From Caldilinea sp. CFX5 (GTDB taxonomy: Bacteria > Chloroflexota > Anaerolineae > Caldilineales > Caldilineaceae), in NCBI GenBank assembly GCA_021405325.1, contig QWII01000017.1, positions 1 to 64,000 of the forward strand: a stretch of 64,000 nt of DNA. The letters run 5' to 3'. The notes beneath the pieces were generated by a model that saw only the letters and a list, made by a program, of their open reading frames with translations, was not told where the DNA came from and did no database searches. Shown here in pieces: positions 9,454 through 18,433 of the stretch; position 1 is the first letter of the stretch, and the number at the start of each line of letters is the position of its first letter. Made by a program: the position numbers and the translations under genes.

Positions 9454-10497
9454 CTACAACACCACCGCCCGATTGCTCTCCGCCGCTTCGAGCAGGGCCA
9501 GAATCACCGCCAGCGAACGCGTCCCCTCCGCCGCGCTGACAAAAGGCGCTTCTTCACCTTGAATCACACGGCAAAAATGCTCCAATTGCCGCACCAGCGG
9601 ATCGGCATTTTCGACCGTAACGCGGCTACTCGTCATGGGATGCTGCCAACCAACCCGACTAGGGTCGGCATAGTGCCACAACTGCATCGTGGGAAAAGCC
9701 AGCGCGCCCGTCGTCCCGACAAAGTGATAACAATCTTCGTCTGCCCGAAAGTAGAGCGGGTTTTCCCCGGTGGTCGCCTCGTAGGACCAGGGCGCTGCCG
9801 CTGCATCCGATAACAAGATCGAGCCAAACGCGCCATTGGCAAAGGTCAAGGTCGCCGTTAACGAATCTTCCACCGCAAAACCCCGCACCGCCGCACTACT
9901 CTGGGCATAGACCTGGGTAATCTCGCCACAGATAAAGCGCAGCGAATCGATCTCGTGGATCAAATTGATCAGCGCCGGCCCGCCATTCGGTCGCTGCGTC
10001 CGCCAGGTGACGTCAAAATAGTCATCCGGCTTGCGAATCGTCCACAAGACCGAAACGCCAATCAGCTTCCCCAACGCCCCCTGCTGAATCAACGTGCGCG
10101 TTTGGGCAATCAACGGATTATGCCGCCGATGATGCCCCACCAACACCTGCACCCCCGCCTGTTGCGCCGCCCGGTTGATCCGTTCTGCATCGGCCAAACT
10201 GTCCGCAATTGGTTTTTCCACCAGCAGATGCACCCCATGCGCCACACAAACCTCCGCCACCGGCGCATGTAAATGGTTCGGCGTCGCCACAATCACCCCC
10301 GCCGGTCTTTGTGTAATGAGCAATTCCTCCAACTTCTGATAAAAAGGAACCTGAAACTCATGCGCCACCTGCACCCGGCTACCGTCACTATCACAAATCC
10401 CCACCAATTCCGCCACCGCCGACGCCCGAACCAACCCCGCATGTTTCTGCCCAATCACCCCCGCGCCGACAATCGCAATCCGACATTTATTGTTCAT
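9454..10497 (-). CDS. Gfo/Idh/MocA family NAD(P)-dependent oxidoreductase
   Basis: 347 residues. An N-terminal Rossmann fold opens with RIAIVGAGVIGQKHA (about 5-19). VATPNHLH and the family hallmark LLVEKPIADS follow, with the substrate Lys in EKP. The C-terminal alpha/beta domain has the usual length. These enzymes oxidise or epimerise sugars and cyclitols. Together with the dehydratase-like gene downstream on the same strand (224 bases away, with a palindrome between) it suggests carbohydrate use. No clear ribosome binding site precedes the ATG. The substrate is not assignable. Confidence 0.88.
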   Translation of the reverse strand: MNNKCRIAIVGAGVIGQKHAGLVRASAVAELVGICDSDGSRVQVAHEFQVPFYQKLEELLITQRPAGVIVATPNHLHAPVAEVCVAHGVHLLVEKPIADSLADAERINRAAQQAGVQVLVGHHRRHNPLIAQTRTLIQQGALGKLIGVSVLWTIRKPDDYFDVTWRTQRPNGGPALINLIHEIDSLRFICGEITQVYAQSSAAVRGFAVEDSLTATLTFANGAFGSILLSDAAAAPWSYEATTGENPLYFRADEDCYHFVGTTGALAFPTMQLWHYADPSRVGWQHPMTSSRVTVENADPLVRQLEHFCRVIQGEEAPFVSAAEGTRSLAVILALLEAAESNRAVVL

Positions 10498-10602
10498 AAA
10501 GATCTAGCCAATAGAAGTTCCAAATCAGAAACCAACTTTTTTATTCACACAGATAGGAAGAAGCACAGCTTGAAAACAGTTGCGCGCACATCCGCACGAA
10601 AC

Positions 10603-10632
10603 AAATCCGCTCCTGTCCTGAATCCGTTGTTG
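10603..10632. repeat. second copy of the 6.4-kb palindrome arm
   Basis: These 30 bases repeat the right arm of the 6383-6465 inverted repeat with one substitution (CCGCTCCTG for CCGTTCCTG). They sit between the Gfo/Idh start and the glycosyltransferase stop. The matching opposite arm is absent, so this looks like a decayed copy. Confidence 0.65.
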
Positions 10633-10647
10633 AATCCGCTGTAGTGT

Positions 10648-12279
10648 TCACGGGGCACGCTCAAAGCGCATCACCTGCAAACCGACAAACTCCCGCCGTT
10701 CAACCAATGTCATCTGCGCTTGCAGTTCACGCGGAATAATCCCGTCCGGGTCGGTGTACCAATCATGGGAATAGACCAGCCAGACGCTCTGCTGATCGGC
10801 CAACAAATTGCGCATATAAGGCAGATCCGCCTCGGTCATCTTCGGTTCCAACACCCCCCGATCAAAGAGATCGACCGGCAACCCACGCAACGGCACGTCT
10901 TGTTCGTAATGACGAAAATAATATTGAAAGGGCAATTGCACCCAGGTTGCATTAAAAAGAATCATCTCCCCCGGTTGGATCTCGTCCGCCACATAGGCTG
11001 CCGCCTCCGCCCAATCTTCCTTCTCAAAATAGGTAAAATAGGTATGCAACGCTAACCCATTCAGCGCCAATAACACCGCCAGCCCCCCAATCCCCACCCC
11101 GATGTGCGACAACGCAACCTGCTTTAGCAGGTTTTGGCGATCAGACGCCGAATTGATTCGGCGGGCCACCCGCCACTGCGCCACCCGCGCCCCCACCGCC
11201 TCCCCCGCCCCCATCATCCCGCTTGCCACCAGCAGCAAATAGGGCAACGTCACCCAGATCAACGTGCGGTCCGAAAAGATGGGTCGGCGCAGACTAACCA
11301 ACAATTCCCCCACAATCGGCAGCAAAAAAAGCGTCAGGAGCAACCCAGCGCGGGCCGGCGTCTGCCGTAGCGTGCGCACCCCCAACAGGGCCAGCCCCCA
11401 CCAAAGCACATTCACCGCCACAAACGGGGGCGACCACGAAGGCCACAAAAAGGCCAGGTTAAAATTGTGCAGTGCCTCATAAACCATCCCCACCGTTGGC
11501 GGGCCGATCCAAAATTCGCGATCCACCATCACCGACTGAATGACAAAAGGAATACTCCACGGCAGCCAAAGCGCTACCGCCAACAGTTGGGTGCGCAACC
11601 AGCGCCGCTCAAAATCAATCGCATTCAACACCGGTAGCGACGAAACATGCCCCTGCCACTGTTTCCAAAGCCACGCACCGCCAATCGCCGCATTGAGCGC
11701 CAACGGGAAAAAGACCGTCGCTGTGTTGTGGGTCAGCATCACCGTCGCCTGCGCCACCGCCAATCCAACCCACGGCCATTGCCGTTGCCGCGCCCGTTCA
11801 CTAAAGAGGACAACCATCAGCAGATAAAACGCCACCGCAACAGTCAGGGTCAGCAGCGCGTACATGCGCACTTCCTGAGCATACTGCACCTGAAAGGGCG
11901 AAAGCGCCAGCAGCAGCGCCGCCAACAGCGCCGTCCGTTGGTTGAGGAGATACCGACCAGCGGCATAGAAAACCGGAATCGCCAACCCACTACAAAGCGC
12001 CGACAACGCCCGCGCCGTCCCCTGGGCATCGCCAAAGAGCAGCACCCAGAAATGGAGCAGCGAATAGTAGAGCGGCGGATGCTGGTCGATCTTGATCAGC
12101 CACGCCCACAGATCCACCAGCGGCTGTTGTGCCAACCAGATGCTAAATGCCTCATCCAGCCAAACCGTCTGCGCACCAATGGCATAGAAACGCAAGCCAA
12201 AACCGACGAGGGTGATCAAGCCGAGCGTCAGGGTAGACCTGGAAAGGAAATGGCTACCAAGTTGTTTTTTGTCTTGCAT
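10648..12279 (-). CDS. GT39-like polytopic glycosyltransferase (ArnT/PMT type)
   Basis: 543 residues from the ATG at 12279, which overlaps the stop of the upstream MetE-like gene (ATGA). A longer reading to 12378 would run through that gene and is less likely. It has about 10-12 predicted hydrophobic helices. The first loop carries TVWLDEAFSIWLAQQ, and DQHPPLYYSLLHFW follows; these are typical of dolichyl/undecaprenyl-phosphate sugar transferases. QEVRMYALL follows a later helix. It would transfer a lipid-linked sugar outside the membrane, to protein or lipid. Coupling to a MetE-like gene has no obvious functional logic. Confidence 0.82.
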   Translation of the reverse strand: MQDKKQLGSHFLSRSTLTLGLITLVGFGLRFYAIGAQTVWLDEAFSIWLAQQPLVDLWAWLIKIDQHPPLYYSLLHFWVLLFGDAQGTARALSALCSGLAIPVFYAAGRYLLNQRTALLAALLLALSPFQVQYAQEVRMYALLTLTVAVAFYLLMVVLFSERARQRQWPWVGLAVAQATVMLTHNTATVFFPLALNAAIGGAWLWKQWQGHVSSLPVLNAIDFERRWLRTQLLAVALWLPWSIPFVIQSVMVDREFWIGPPTVGMVYEALHNFNLAFLWPSWSPPFVAVNVLWWGLALLGVRTLRQTPARAGLLLTLFLLPIVGELLVSLRRPIFSDRTLIWVTLPYLLLVASGMMGAGEAVGARVAQWRVARRINSASDRQNLLKQVALSHIGVGIGGLAVLLALNGLALHTYFTYFEKEDWAEAAAYVADEIQPGEMILFNATWVQLPFQYYFRHYEQDVPLRGLPVDLFDRGVLEPKMTEADLPYMRNLLADQQSVWLVYSHDWYTDPDGIIPRELQAQMTLVERREFVGLQVMRFERAP

Positions 12280-13298
12280 CAGCGTACCTGTATTGTTTGA
12301 TTGACGGTTTGGACGGCTTGCATCATCACCTGCGCTTTGCCTACTGCCAACGCCGTGTCGCGGCGCCCCAAGCCGCACGAAGGGCAGATGAGCAAGCGCG
12401 CCGCCGGCACATAGGAGAGCAGTTCCTGAATTTTCGCTACGACTGCTGCTGGCGTCTCAACGATGGGTGACTTTACATCAATGATACCGACGGCTACTTC
12501 CATGCTTTGTGGAATCTGCGCCAGCAACGCCCGTTCCGCCCACTGTTCCGGCAACGAAAACTCCAACACCACCCGGTCGATCACCCCCGCCAGCGCCTGA
12601 ATCGTCGGCAGCAACGGGTGGAAGGTGCGGTTGGTTGTCCAGCTTTGCGCCATAAAATCGCCATAACAGAAGTGGACGCTACGCCGGATGCCGGTGAAGC
12701 CGGCAAAGAGCGCGTGAATCAAGGCAGCCGCGCTTGCCGTCGTCCAGCCATCTTTGTTATCGACCAACCCCATCGCCACATGGGGCAGATCGAGTTGGAT
12801 GTCCGTCGCGCCCAGGTCAATACAAGCCTGTATTTCGGTGCGAATCAGATCAATCACTGCCGGCCAGGTCGCCCGCCGCGCTTCCACCGGCTCAATGCGC
12901 ATGGTGATTTCAGAAGGGCCGGGCAGGGTCACTTTGGTGATCTTGGCATCAAGCGCCCGTTCTCGTTGCAAGGCCGCCGCAATGCCCAGACCATTGGGCG
13001 CAGCAAGCGGCCCCACCACACAGTACGTGCCACGGTTGCCCCATGCCTCCCGATCTTCCGTAGGTTCGATTCCGGTCAAACCAGCGGGGAAGTGCAGAAT
13101 GAAGGTGTCGGCGGCTGTCTCGCCGCCGGTGTATTCCTGGAGACCACAGGCGCACTGCTCGGCAATCGCTTGGGCAGCGACCCGTTGTAGCAAAGGTTCG
13201 GTTTCCTCAGGCGAGAGTCGCCCCTGGTGATAGGCTTCGAGCGCAGGGATAAATTCAGCGGCGGGGGGCCAACTGCCGACAACGGTGGTGCGAATCAT
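12279..13298 (-). CDS. MetE-like (cobalamin-independent methionine synthase C-terminal fold) protein
   Basis: 339 residues, close to the C-terminal half of MetE. It opens with TTVVGSWPP. Candidate zinc ligands are His and Cys in VHFCYGD, Glu in VVLEFS, and Cys in LICPSCGLGRR. Single-domain members include archaeal core-MetE, which transfers methyl groups to homocysteine, and related enzymes of uncertain donor. An AAGGAG site lies 8-9 bases before the ATG. The stop overlaps the glycosyltransferase start. The methyl donor cannot be read from sequence. Confidence 0.82.
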   Translation of the reverse strand: MIRTTVVGSWPPAAEFIPALEAYHQGRLSPEETEPLLQRVAAQAIAEQCACGLQEYTGGETAADTFILHFPAGLTGIEPTEDREAWGNRGTYCVVGPLAAPNGLGIAAALQRERALDAKITKVTLPGPSEITMRIEPVEARRATWPAVIDLIRTEIQACIDLGATDIQLDLPHVAMGLVDNKDGWTTASAAALIHALFAGFTGIRRSVHFCYGDFMAQSWTTNRTFHPLLPTIQALAGVIDRVVLEFSLPEQWAERALLAQIPQSMEVAVGIIDVKSPIVETPAAVVAKIQELLSYVPAARLLICPSCGLGRRDTALAVGKAQVMMQAVQTVNQTIQVR

Positions 13299-13424
13299 GG
13301 CGTTTGGCTCCTTGTCGCATGGTTGAGTTTGGTGGCTTTTCCGGTTACGGTTCTTTGCCCATTACAGCAGAGCTAACCCTACTTTGTCAAATTGATGGGC
13401 CATAACTCACCGGGTACGGGGACC

Positions 13425-13499
13425 GGCGCCCCTTTCTGGAAGAGGCAACTGCTGTTCTGTTATGCGCGCTGGTTCCCGCCTCTTCCAGGAAGGGGCGCC
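13425..13499. repeat. 22-bp inverted repeat in the 13.3-13.7 kb gap
   Basis: Arms 13425-13446 and 13478-13499 match in 21 of 22 positions with a 31-base loop. It lies in the roughly 420-base divergent gap between the MetE-like gene and GH44. That gap also contains a 10-base palindrome (TTGTATACAA) near 13555 that could be an operator. I see no other gene there. Confidence 0.7.
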
Positions 13500-13720
13500 T
13501 TGTCTATACGGTTATCTTTGTGCGCGCCTTTTTTGTAGGGAAGTGGACAGCTTTGTTGTATACAAACCATGATAGGATGACGGCTACATCGCATCCTACA
13601 TTTGTCACTATTGCTCAACTTTTTGTCGTATTCGTTTGTGTGGCGGGTCGCCATCACTTCATCTGTCTGCACAAGAGTACTGCCCATGCTGCCGCACACG
13701 AGAATTTTACGAGTAACGCT

Positions 13721-16057
13721 ATGTCACAAAAACGTTTTAGCCAACTTCTTTTGAGCCTGCTCAGTATCACACTGGTCATACTCTGTTTGCCGCCACCGTC
13801 ACTTGCGCAAACGGTTATGCCGGCCCATCAGTCAACCGCCGATCTCATAATTTATGCCGATGCTCTCGCCACCGGCTGGCAGGATTGGTCATGGGATAGC
13901 ACCACCGACCGCAACGGGACAACCATCGTCCATCAGGGCGCCAAAGCCTATGTCATCACCCCCAATCAGCCGTGGGCGGGCTTCTCGCTGCGCGCCCCAA
14001 CGCCTATGAGCGCCGCCGGTTATACGGCCATCAGCTTCTGGATCAACGGCGGCAGTAGCACCACCGGTCTCCATCTCTATATCCAACAAAGCGACGCCGG
14101 CCCTGAAGGCCCGCGGGTGGAAGTCAACGCTGCTGTCAACACCTGGACGCAAGTGCAAATTCCGCTAAGCGCCTTGGGCAATCCAACGACCATTGCCCGC
14201 ATCACCCTGCAAGATCGCTGGGGCGGCCTTCAACCCACCTACTACCTGGACGATATTGTTTTAATCGGCGATCCACTGGCCGGCCCGCCGACGCCGACAC
14301 CACCCCCCCTCCCCAACATTGACATCACTTTGAATATCGATGTCGCCGCCGACCGTAAACCGATCAACGACGACATCTATGGCATCCACTATGTTGAGGA
14401 CGAAGCCTTCGCCAAAGCCATTGCCCTACCATTGCGGCGCTGGGGCGGCAATGACACCACCCGTTACAACTGGCGCAACAACATGTATGGCAACCCCGAC
14501 TGGTACTTTGAAAACGAACTGCGCACCACTACCGCCGACGATTTCATTGCCAAAAATCGCCGTACCGGCGCCGCTTCGATCATCACCATCCCCCTGATCG
14601 GCTATGTCGCCAAAGATCCGGGGGAAGCAGGCAACAGCGCAACCTATCCTTGCAGCTTCGACACGCGTGTCTACAACTACACCCCCCAACCTTACCCCTT
14701 CAACCAACGTCCGGCCACCGATCCCGATGACCCCAAACGCGCGCACTGTGGCAGCGGCATCGTTGGCTACACGAATAATGAGCAGGATAAACCAATCTAT
14801 TTCACCGGCAACAACCCGCTCGACACCAGCATTCCCATCACCACTGCCTGGGCCAGCGCGTGGATCGCCCACCTCCACCAACAATTTGGCCCAGCCGCCA
14901 ACGGCGGCGTCCGCTTCTACAGCCTAGACAATGAGCCGGACATCTGGTTTGAAACCCATCGCGATATCGCGCCTCAAGCAATAACCTTGCAGCAGTTACG
15001 CGACCGCAGCTATCAATACGCCGCCGCCATCAAAGCCGCCGATCCCAACGCCCTCACCTTAGGCCCCGTTGTGCATGGCTGGACCTATTACTGGCACTCG
15101 CCCAGCGATGGTCAGGCCGGCCTCTGGGCAACCCGCCCCGACCGCCAGCAATACAACGATCTGCCGTTGGTGGCCTGGTATCTGCAACAGATGGCTGCCT
15201 ATGAACAAGCCCACGGCGTCCGGCTGCTCGACTATCTGGATCTCCACTACTATGTCGCTGCTGACGGCGTTTCCCAACAAGCCGCCGGTGACGCCGCCAC
15301 CCAAGCCCGTCGCCTGCGCTCCACCCGTTCCCTCTGGGATGCCACCTATGAGGATGAAAGCTGGATTGCCAGCGCGCCGGTTACGGATGGCAATCAGGTC
15401 GTCCCTGATTACAAAAGTGTGCGGCTGATTGCCCGGATGCGAGAATGGCGTGACCGTTACTACCCCGGTACTAAACTGGCGATCACCGAGTATAACTGGG
15501 GTGCGCTCGACCATATCAATGGGGCATTGGCGCAGGCGGATGTTTTGGGGATCTTTGGTCGGGAAGGGTTGGACTTAGCCGTACTCTTTGACAGCCCCTA
15601 CGCGCCGGGCGGCAAATTCACGCCAGATGGGCCGGGCGCGTTTGCCTTCCGCCTCTACCGCAATTATGATGGGCAAGGCAAACGCTTTGGCGAGACCAGT
15701 GTGCGGGCCACGAGCAGCGATCAAGGGCAACTTGCCACCTACGCCGCCCAACGTGCCGGCGATCAGAGTCTCACGGCAGTGGTGATCAACAAGGGTGATA
15801 CGCCCCTCACCGCCAACCTGGCCATTGCCAATTTTTCGTTGACCAATCAGGCCAAACTCTACCGCTACAGCGCCGCCAACTTGACCGCGATTGAAGCACA
15901 GCCGGCGCTTGCCACCAATAACAATGGCTTGGTAGCAACGTTCCCGGCCCATTCGATTACACTCATCGAGTTGGCCCAAGGAACCAACCCTTTGCCGACG
16001 CCAACCCCCGTTGCCGGTGTTAATAACCGCCTTTACCTACCCCTGACGCGCAAATAA
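13721..16057 (+). CDS. secreted GH44 endoglucanase/xyloglucanase-type glycoside hydrolase
   Basis: 778 residues from the ATG at 13721. The signal peptide (about 1-29: KR, then LLLSLLSITLVILCLPP, ending ALAQ-like) supports this start over 13520. Residues about 40-185 form a jelly-roll, CBM-like domain (GWQDWSWDST...YYLDDIVL). After a Pro/Thr linker comes a GH44 catalytic domain. Candidate acid/base Glu405 is in YSLDNEPDIW and candidate nucleophile Glu590 in AITEYNWG, the two GH44 signature strands. A beta-sandwich follows. The last residues NNRLYLPLTRK resemble the tail of the FG-GAP protein at 32447, a possible sorting tag. It would cut beta-1,4-glucans outside the cell. Confidence 0.88.
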   Translation: MSQKRFSQLLLSLLSITLVILCLPPPSLAQTVMPAHQSTADLIIYADALATGWQDWSWDSTTDRNGTTIVHQGAKAYVITPNQPWAGFSLRAPTPMSAAGYTAISFWINGGSSTTGLHLYIQQSDAGPEGPRVEVNAAVNTWTQVQIPLSALGNPTTIARITLQDRWGGLQPTYYLDDIVLIGDPLAGPPTPTPPPLPNIDITLNIDVAADRKPINDDIYGIHYVEDEAFAKAIALPLRRWGGNDTTRYNWRNNMYGNPDWYFENELRTTTADDFIAKNRRTGAASIITIPLIGYVAKDPGEAGNSATYPCSFDTRVYNYTPQPYPFNQRPATDPDDPKRAHCGSGIVGYTNNEQDKPIYFTGNNPLDTSIPITTAWASAWIAHLHQQFGPAANGGVRFYSLDNEPDIWFETHRDIAPQAITLQQLRDRSYQYAAAIKAADPNALTLGPVVHGWTYYWHSPSDGQAGLWATRPDRQQYNDLPLVAWYLQQMAAYEQAHGVRLLDYLDLHYYVAADGVSQQAAGDAATQARRLRSTRSLWDATYEDESWIASAPVTDGNQVVPDYKSVRLIARMREWRDRYYPGTKLAITEYNWGALDHINGALAQADVLGIFGREGLDLAVLFDSPYAPGGKFTPDGPGAFAFRLYRNYDGQGKRFGETSVRATSSDQGQLATYAAQRAGDQSLTAVVINKGDTPLTANLAIANFSLTNQAKLYRYSAANLTAIEAQPALATNNNGLVATFPAHSITLIELAQGTNPLPTPTPVAGVNNRLYLPLTRK

Positions 16058-16077
16058 ATTCCTCCTGGCATAGTGTT

Positions 16078-16156
16078 TCGTCCCATAGGGATGCCTGAGT
16101 TTAGGAGCCGGTTGCTCCCGATTTTGGACCTAAACTCAGGCGCCCCTATGGGACGA
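16078..16156. repeat. 28-bp inverted repeat after GH44
   Basis: Arms 16078-16105 and 16129-16156 are nearly complementary (26 of 28) with a 23-base loop. It sits 20 bases after the GH44 stop and before the SDR gene, a position suited to a terminator. Confidence 0.7.
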
Positions 16157-16264
16157 ACTTTCTTCGGAACAATCACTGCTCTGTGGTAAAATAGGTCATC
16201 TTCACCACGCCGGCGGCTTTTGCGACGCTCCCCAGCGCGCCGCCACACAACTCGGAGGAACAAG

Positions 16265-17047
16265 ATGAACCTTGGACACTATTTTGATTTAACGGGGCGC
16301 GTCGCCTTTGTCACTGGCGCGGGGCGGGGCATTGGTCTGGGCATGGCGACTGCGCTGGCCGATGCCGGCGCTGACATTGCCTGTCTCTACAATACCCGTT
16401 ATAGCGATGTGCAACAGATGGCCGAAGCGCGTGGTCGCCGCTTCCTGCCTATTCAACTGGATTTAGTAACAGCAACCCCGGAACAGTTGAGCGAGGTAGT
16501 ACAAACCGTAGCAAGCAGTTTAGGCCGACTGGACATCCTGGTCAACAACGCCGGCATCATCCGCCGCACCGAGGCCATCGACTACCCCACCGCCGACTGG
16601 GACGCGACGCTGCAAGTCAACCTCAACAGCGCCTTTTTCCTCGCCCAAGCCGCGGCGCGCGTCATGTTGCAGCACCCGATTGAAAATGGTTTTCGTGGCA
16701 AGATCATTCAAGTGGCGTCGGTGTTGGCTTTTCAAGGCGGCATCCGTGTCCCCGCCTATACCGCCGCCAAACATGCCCTGGTCGGCCTGACCCAAGCACT
16801 GGGTAACGAATGGGCGCGCCACGGCATCAACGTCAACGCCATCGCCCCCGGCTACATTGTCACCGACAACACCGAAGCGCTGCGCAACGACCCCGACCGC
16901 AGCAAAGCGATCCTCGAACGCATCCCTGCCGGTCGCTGGGGCCAACCCGAAGACCTGGCCGGCGTCACCCTCTTCCTCGCCTCCGCCGCGTCGAACTACG
17001 TCAGTGGCAGCACCATTGTAGTGGATGGGGGGTGGTTGGCGCGGTAG
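16265..17047 (+). CDS. SDR family oxidoreductase (2-deoxy-D-gluconate 3-dehydrogenase-like)
   Basis: 260 residues from the ATG at 16265, directly behind CGGAGGAACAAG. The 16220 ATG adds a basic, low-support extension. It is a classical SDR: the cofactor motif TGAGRGIG near residues 15-22, NNAG, the catalytic Tyr and Lys in YTAAKHA, and the C-terminal YVSGSTIVVDGGW. The opening FDLTGRVAFVTGAGRGIG resembles KduD-type enzymes that oxidise deoxy sugar acids with NAD. That fits the dehydratase-like gene at 8-9 kb, but family members vary widely in substrate. Confidence 0.87.
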   Translation: MNLGHYFDLTGRVAFVTGAGRGIGLGMATALADAGADIACLYNTRYSDVQQMAEARGRRFLPIQLDLVTATPEQLSEVVQTVASSLGRLDILVNNAGIIRRTEAIDYPTADWDATLQVNLNSAFFLAQAAARVMLQHPIENGFRGKIIQVASVLAFQGGIRVPAYTAAKHALVGLTQALGNEWARHGINVNAIAPGYIVTDNTEALRNDPDRSKAILERIPAGRWGQPEDLAGVTLFLASAASNYVSGSTIVVDGGWLAR

Positions 17048-17113
17048 AAGACAGGTACACAGGTACAGTTGGTATCTTCCCTATTTACCTGTCTACCTGT
17101 CTACCTGTCTTCT
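17046..17113. terminator. hairpin between convergent SDR and PspC genes
   Basis: Arms 17046-17065 and 17094-17113 match in 19 of 20 positions. They overlap the last codon region of both convergent genes (SDR stop 17047, PspC stop 17113-17115). Position suggests a shared bidirectional terminator; no U-tract is present. Confidence 0.5.
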
Positions 17114-17301
17114 CAGCGGCGTGGGATGATAATCCACAGCACGATATAGGGCAGGAACCCGGGCAGACCGCCAGGCAAGAGGAGCAGGAGAAAGAGCAGG
17201 CGGAACCAGAGCGGGCTGATGCCAAAGAAGGCGCCCAAGCCCCCACAGACGCCGGCGATGATGCCGTCCTGGCGACGTAATTCATTGCGACCTTGTGTCA
17301 T
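17113..17301 (-). CDS. small PspC-domain membrane protein
   Basis: 62 residues. It opens with a basic stretch (RNELRRQDG) and the PspC signature IIAGVCGGLGAFFGI, then two hydrophobic segments ending LPYIVLWIIIPRR. PspC-domain proteins act at the membrane in envelope stress or as small structural membrane proteins. There is no pspA or pspB neighbour, so a role in the phage-shock response is not supported by context. An AAAGGAAG site precedes the ATG. Confidence 0.88.
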   Translation of the reverse strand: MTQGRNELRRQDGIIAGVCGGLGAFFGISPLWFRLLFLLLLLPGGLPGFLPYIVLWIIIPRR

Positions 17302-17435
17302 AAGGCCAACTTCCTTTCTATGAAGTCACTGGCGCCTTGAACCGGCTCTCACCGCAACAATGGGCCAGTCGTGCGATTGCTCATTGTTTACCAGTACGTG
17401 AGCCTGGGTGCAAAGTTTCGCTTGCCTAACCCCTC

Positions 17436-17474
17436 CCCCGCGCTTAGCCGGTCACGGACCGACTAAGCGCGGGG
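17436..17474. repeat. 18-bp-arm palindrome, copy of the 8.0-kb element
   Basis: Arms 17436-17453 and 17457-17474 pair with one mismatch. The core TTAGCCGGTCACGGACC matches the element at 8014-8046. An ATTTTTG tract follows on the plus strand, so it could terminate plus-strand transcription, although both flanking genes are on the minus strand. Confidence 0.7.
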
Positions 17475-17502
17475 ATTTTTGTGGTCTTATTGTACCGTAG
17501 CC

Positions 17503-17982
17503 CTACTTGATGGCTGTAACCGTCCCACCAGTCATGCGCACTAGCTCAGCCGGCGTCAACCGGAAGACGGCGTTAGGATGACCGGCGGCGGCCCAGATTT
17601 CGGCATATTGCAACAGGTCTTCGTCGATCAGGGTAGTCAACGGCTGGGCATGACCGAGGGGCGGAATGCCGCCGATAGCGTAGCCGGTCTGTTCGCGTAC
17701 AAAGTCGGCGTCCGGTTTCTCCAATTTTTCGCCTAGTTGTGCGCCCACCCGTTTTTCATGCACGCGATTGGCGCCGCTGGCGATAATCAAAATTGCCCGG
17801 TGGCTGGTTGCGCCCTTAAAGACCAACGACTTGGCAATCTGCGCCACTTCACAGCCGACCGCCGCCGCCGCTTCCGCCGAACTACGCGTCGAATCGGCTA
17901 ATTCGATGACTTCGTTGGTAAACCCCTGCGCCGCCAACGCATCCTGAACGCGCTGGGCGCTGGGCTTTAACCCGTTACTCAT
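17503..17982 (-). CDS. YbaK/EbsC-type aminoacyl-tRNA editing domain protein
   Basis: 159 residues, full length for stand-alone YbaK/ProX-like deacylases. The pattern matches the family: SSAEAAAAVGCEVAQIAKSLVFK with the conserved Lys, then YAIGGIPPLGH, then the C-terminal IWAAAGHPNAVFRLTPAELVRMTGG. It would hydrolyse mischarged aminoacyl-tRNA (Cys-tRNAPro or similar) in the cytoplasm. A GGGAG site precedes the ATG. The metallophosphoesterase pseudogene follows upstream on the same strand. Confidence 0.9.
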   Translation of the reverse strand: MSNGLKPSAQRVQDALAAQGFTNEVIELADSTRSSAEAAAAVGCEVAQIAKSLVFKGATSHRAILIIASGANRVHEKRVGAQLGEKLEKPDADFVREQTGYAIGGIPPLGHAQPLTTLIDEDLLQYAEIWAAAGHPNAVFRLTPAELVRMTGGTVTAIK

Positions 17983-18026
17983 CCTATACTCCCAATGGAA
18001 GGTGGGCGCTTACCGTAGAGACCCTT

Positions 18027-18433
18027 TCAAAGCTCCACCACAAGCGCTGGTTGAAAATTACCAGTAATTTCACCGGGGTAACCTCTTGGATTACAAATGA
18101 CCCGCGTCGACGCCAAATAATAGTCCTGGCATTGGTGAATATGACCATGGATCCATACGGCTGCGCCTGAAGTCACCACCAGTTCATCCAGGTTTGAGGC
18201 ATACCCGGCGCTCACAATATCCCGCGCAAAGCGCTCCGGTACAGATTTTCTGCTAGGGGCATGGTGCGTGATATATAGAGAACAGGTGTATGGGGAAAAT
18301 TAGTCGCCGCCCACGCCACGCCCTTTGTACCTGGGTAGGTATCGCCGGCCAGAATAACAATATCCGCCTCTGTTGGTTGCGGTTGAAAGTCGGCAAATTC
18401 GAGGTGTAAATCGCTGAGAATGTGGAGTTTCAT
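18027..18433 (-). pseudogene. metallophosphoesterase with out-of-frame internal deletion
   Basis: The N-terminal part (18433 to about 18275) reads MKLHILSDLHLEF...VILAGDTYPGTKGVAWAA...PVLYI, a calcineurin-like phosphoesterase start with its D-x-H motif. The C-terminal part, in another frame from about 18277 to 18027, reads ITHHAPSRKSVPERFARDIVSAGYASNLDE...WIHGHIHQ...NPRGYPGE, the end of the same family with its GHxH motif. The central part carrying the GNHE motif, roughly 110 residues by family length, is missing. The junction shifts the frame, so the first frame ends at a TGA near 18212. The start overlaps the AcpS stop (ATGA). Confidence 0.85.
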
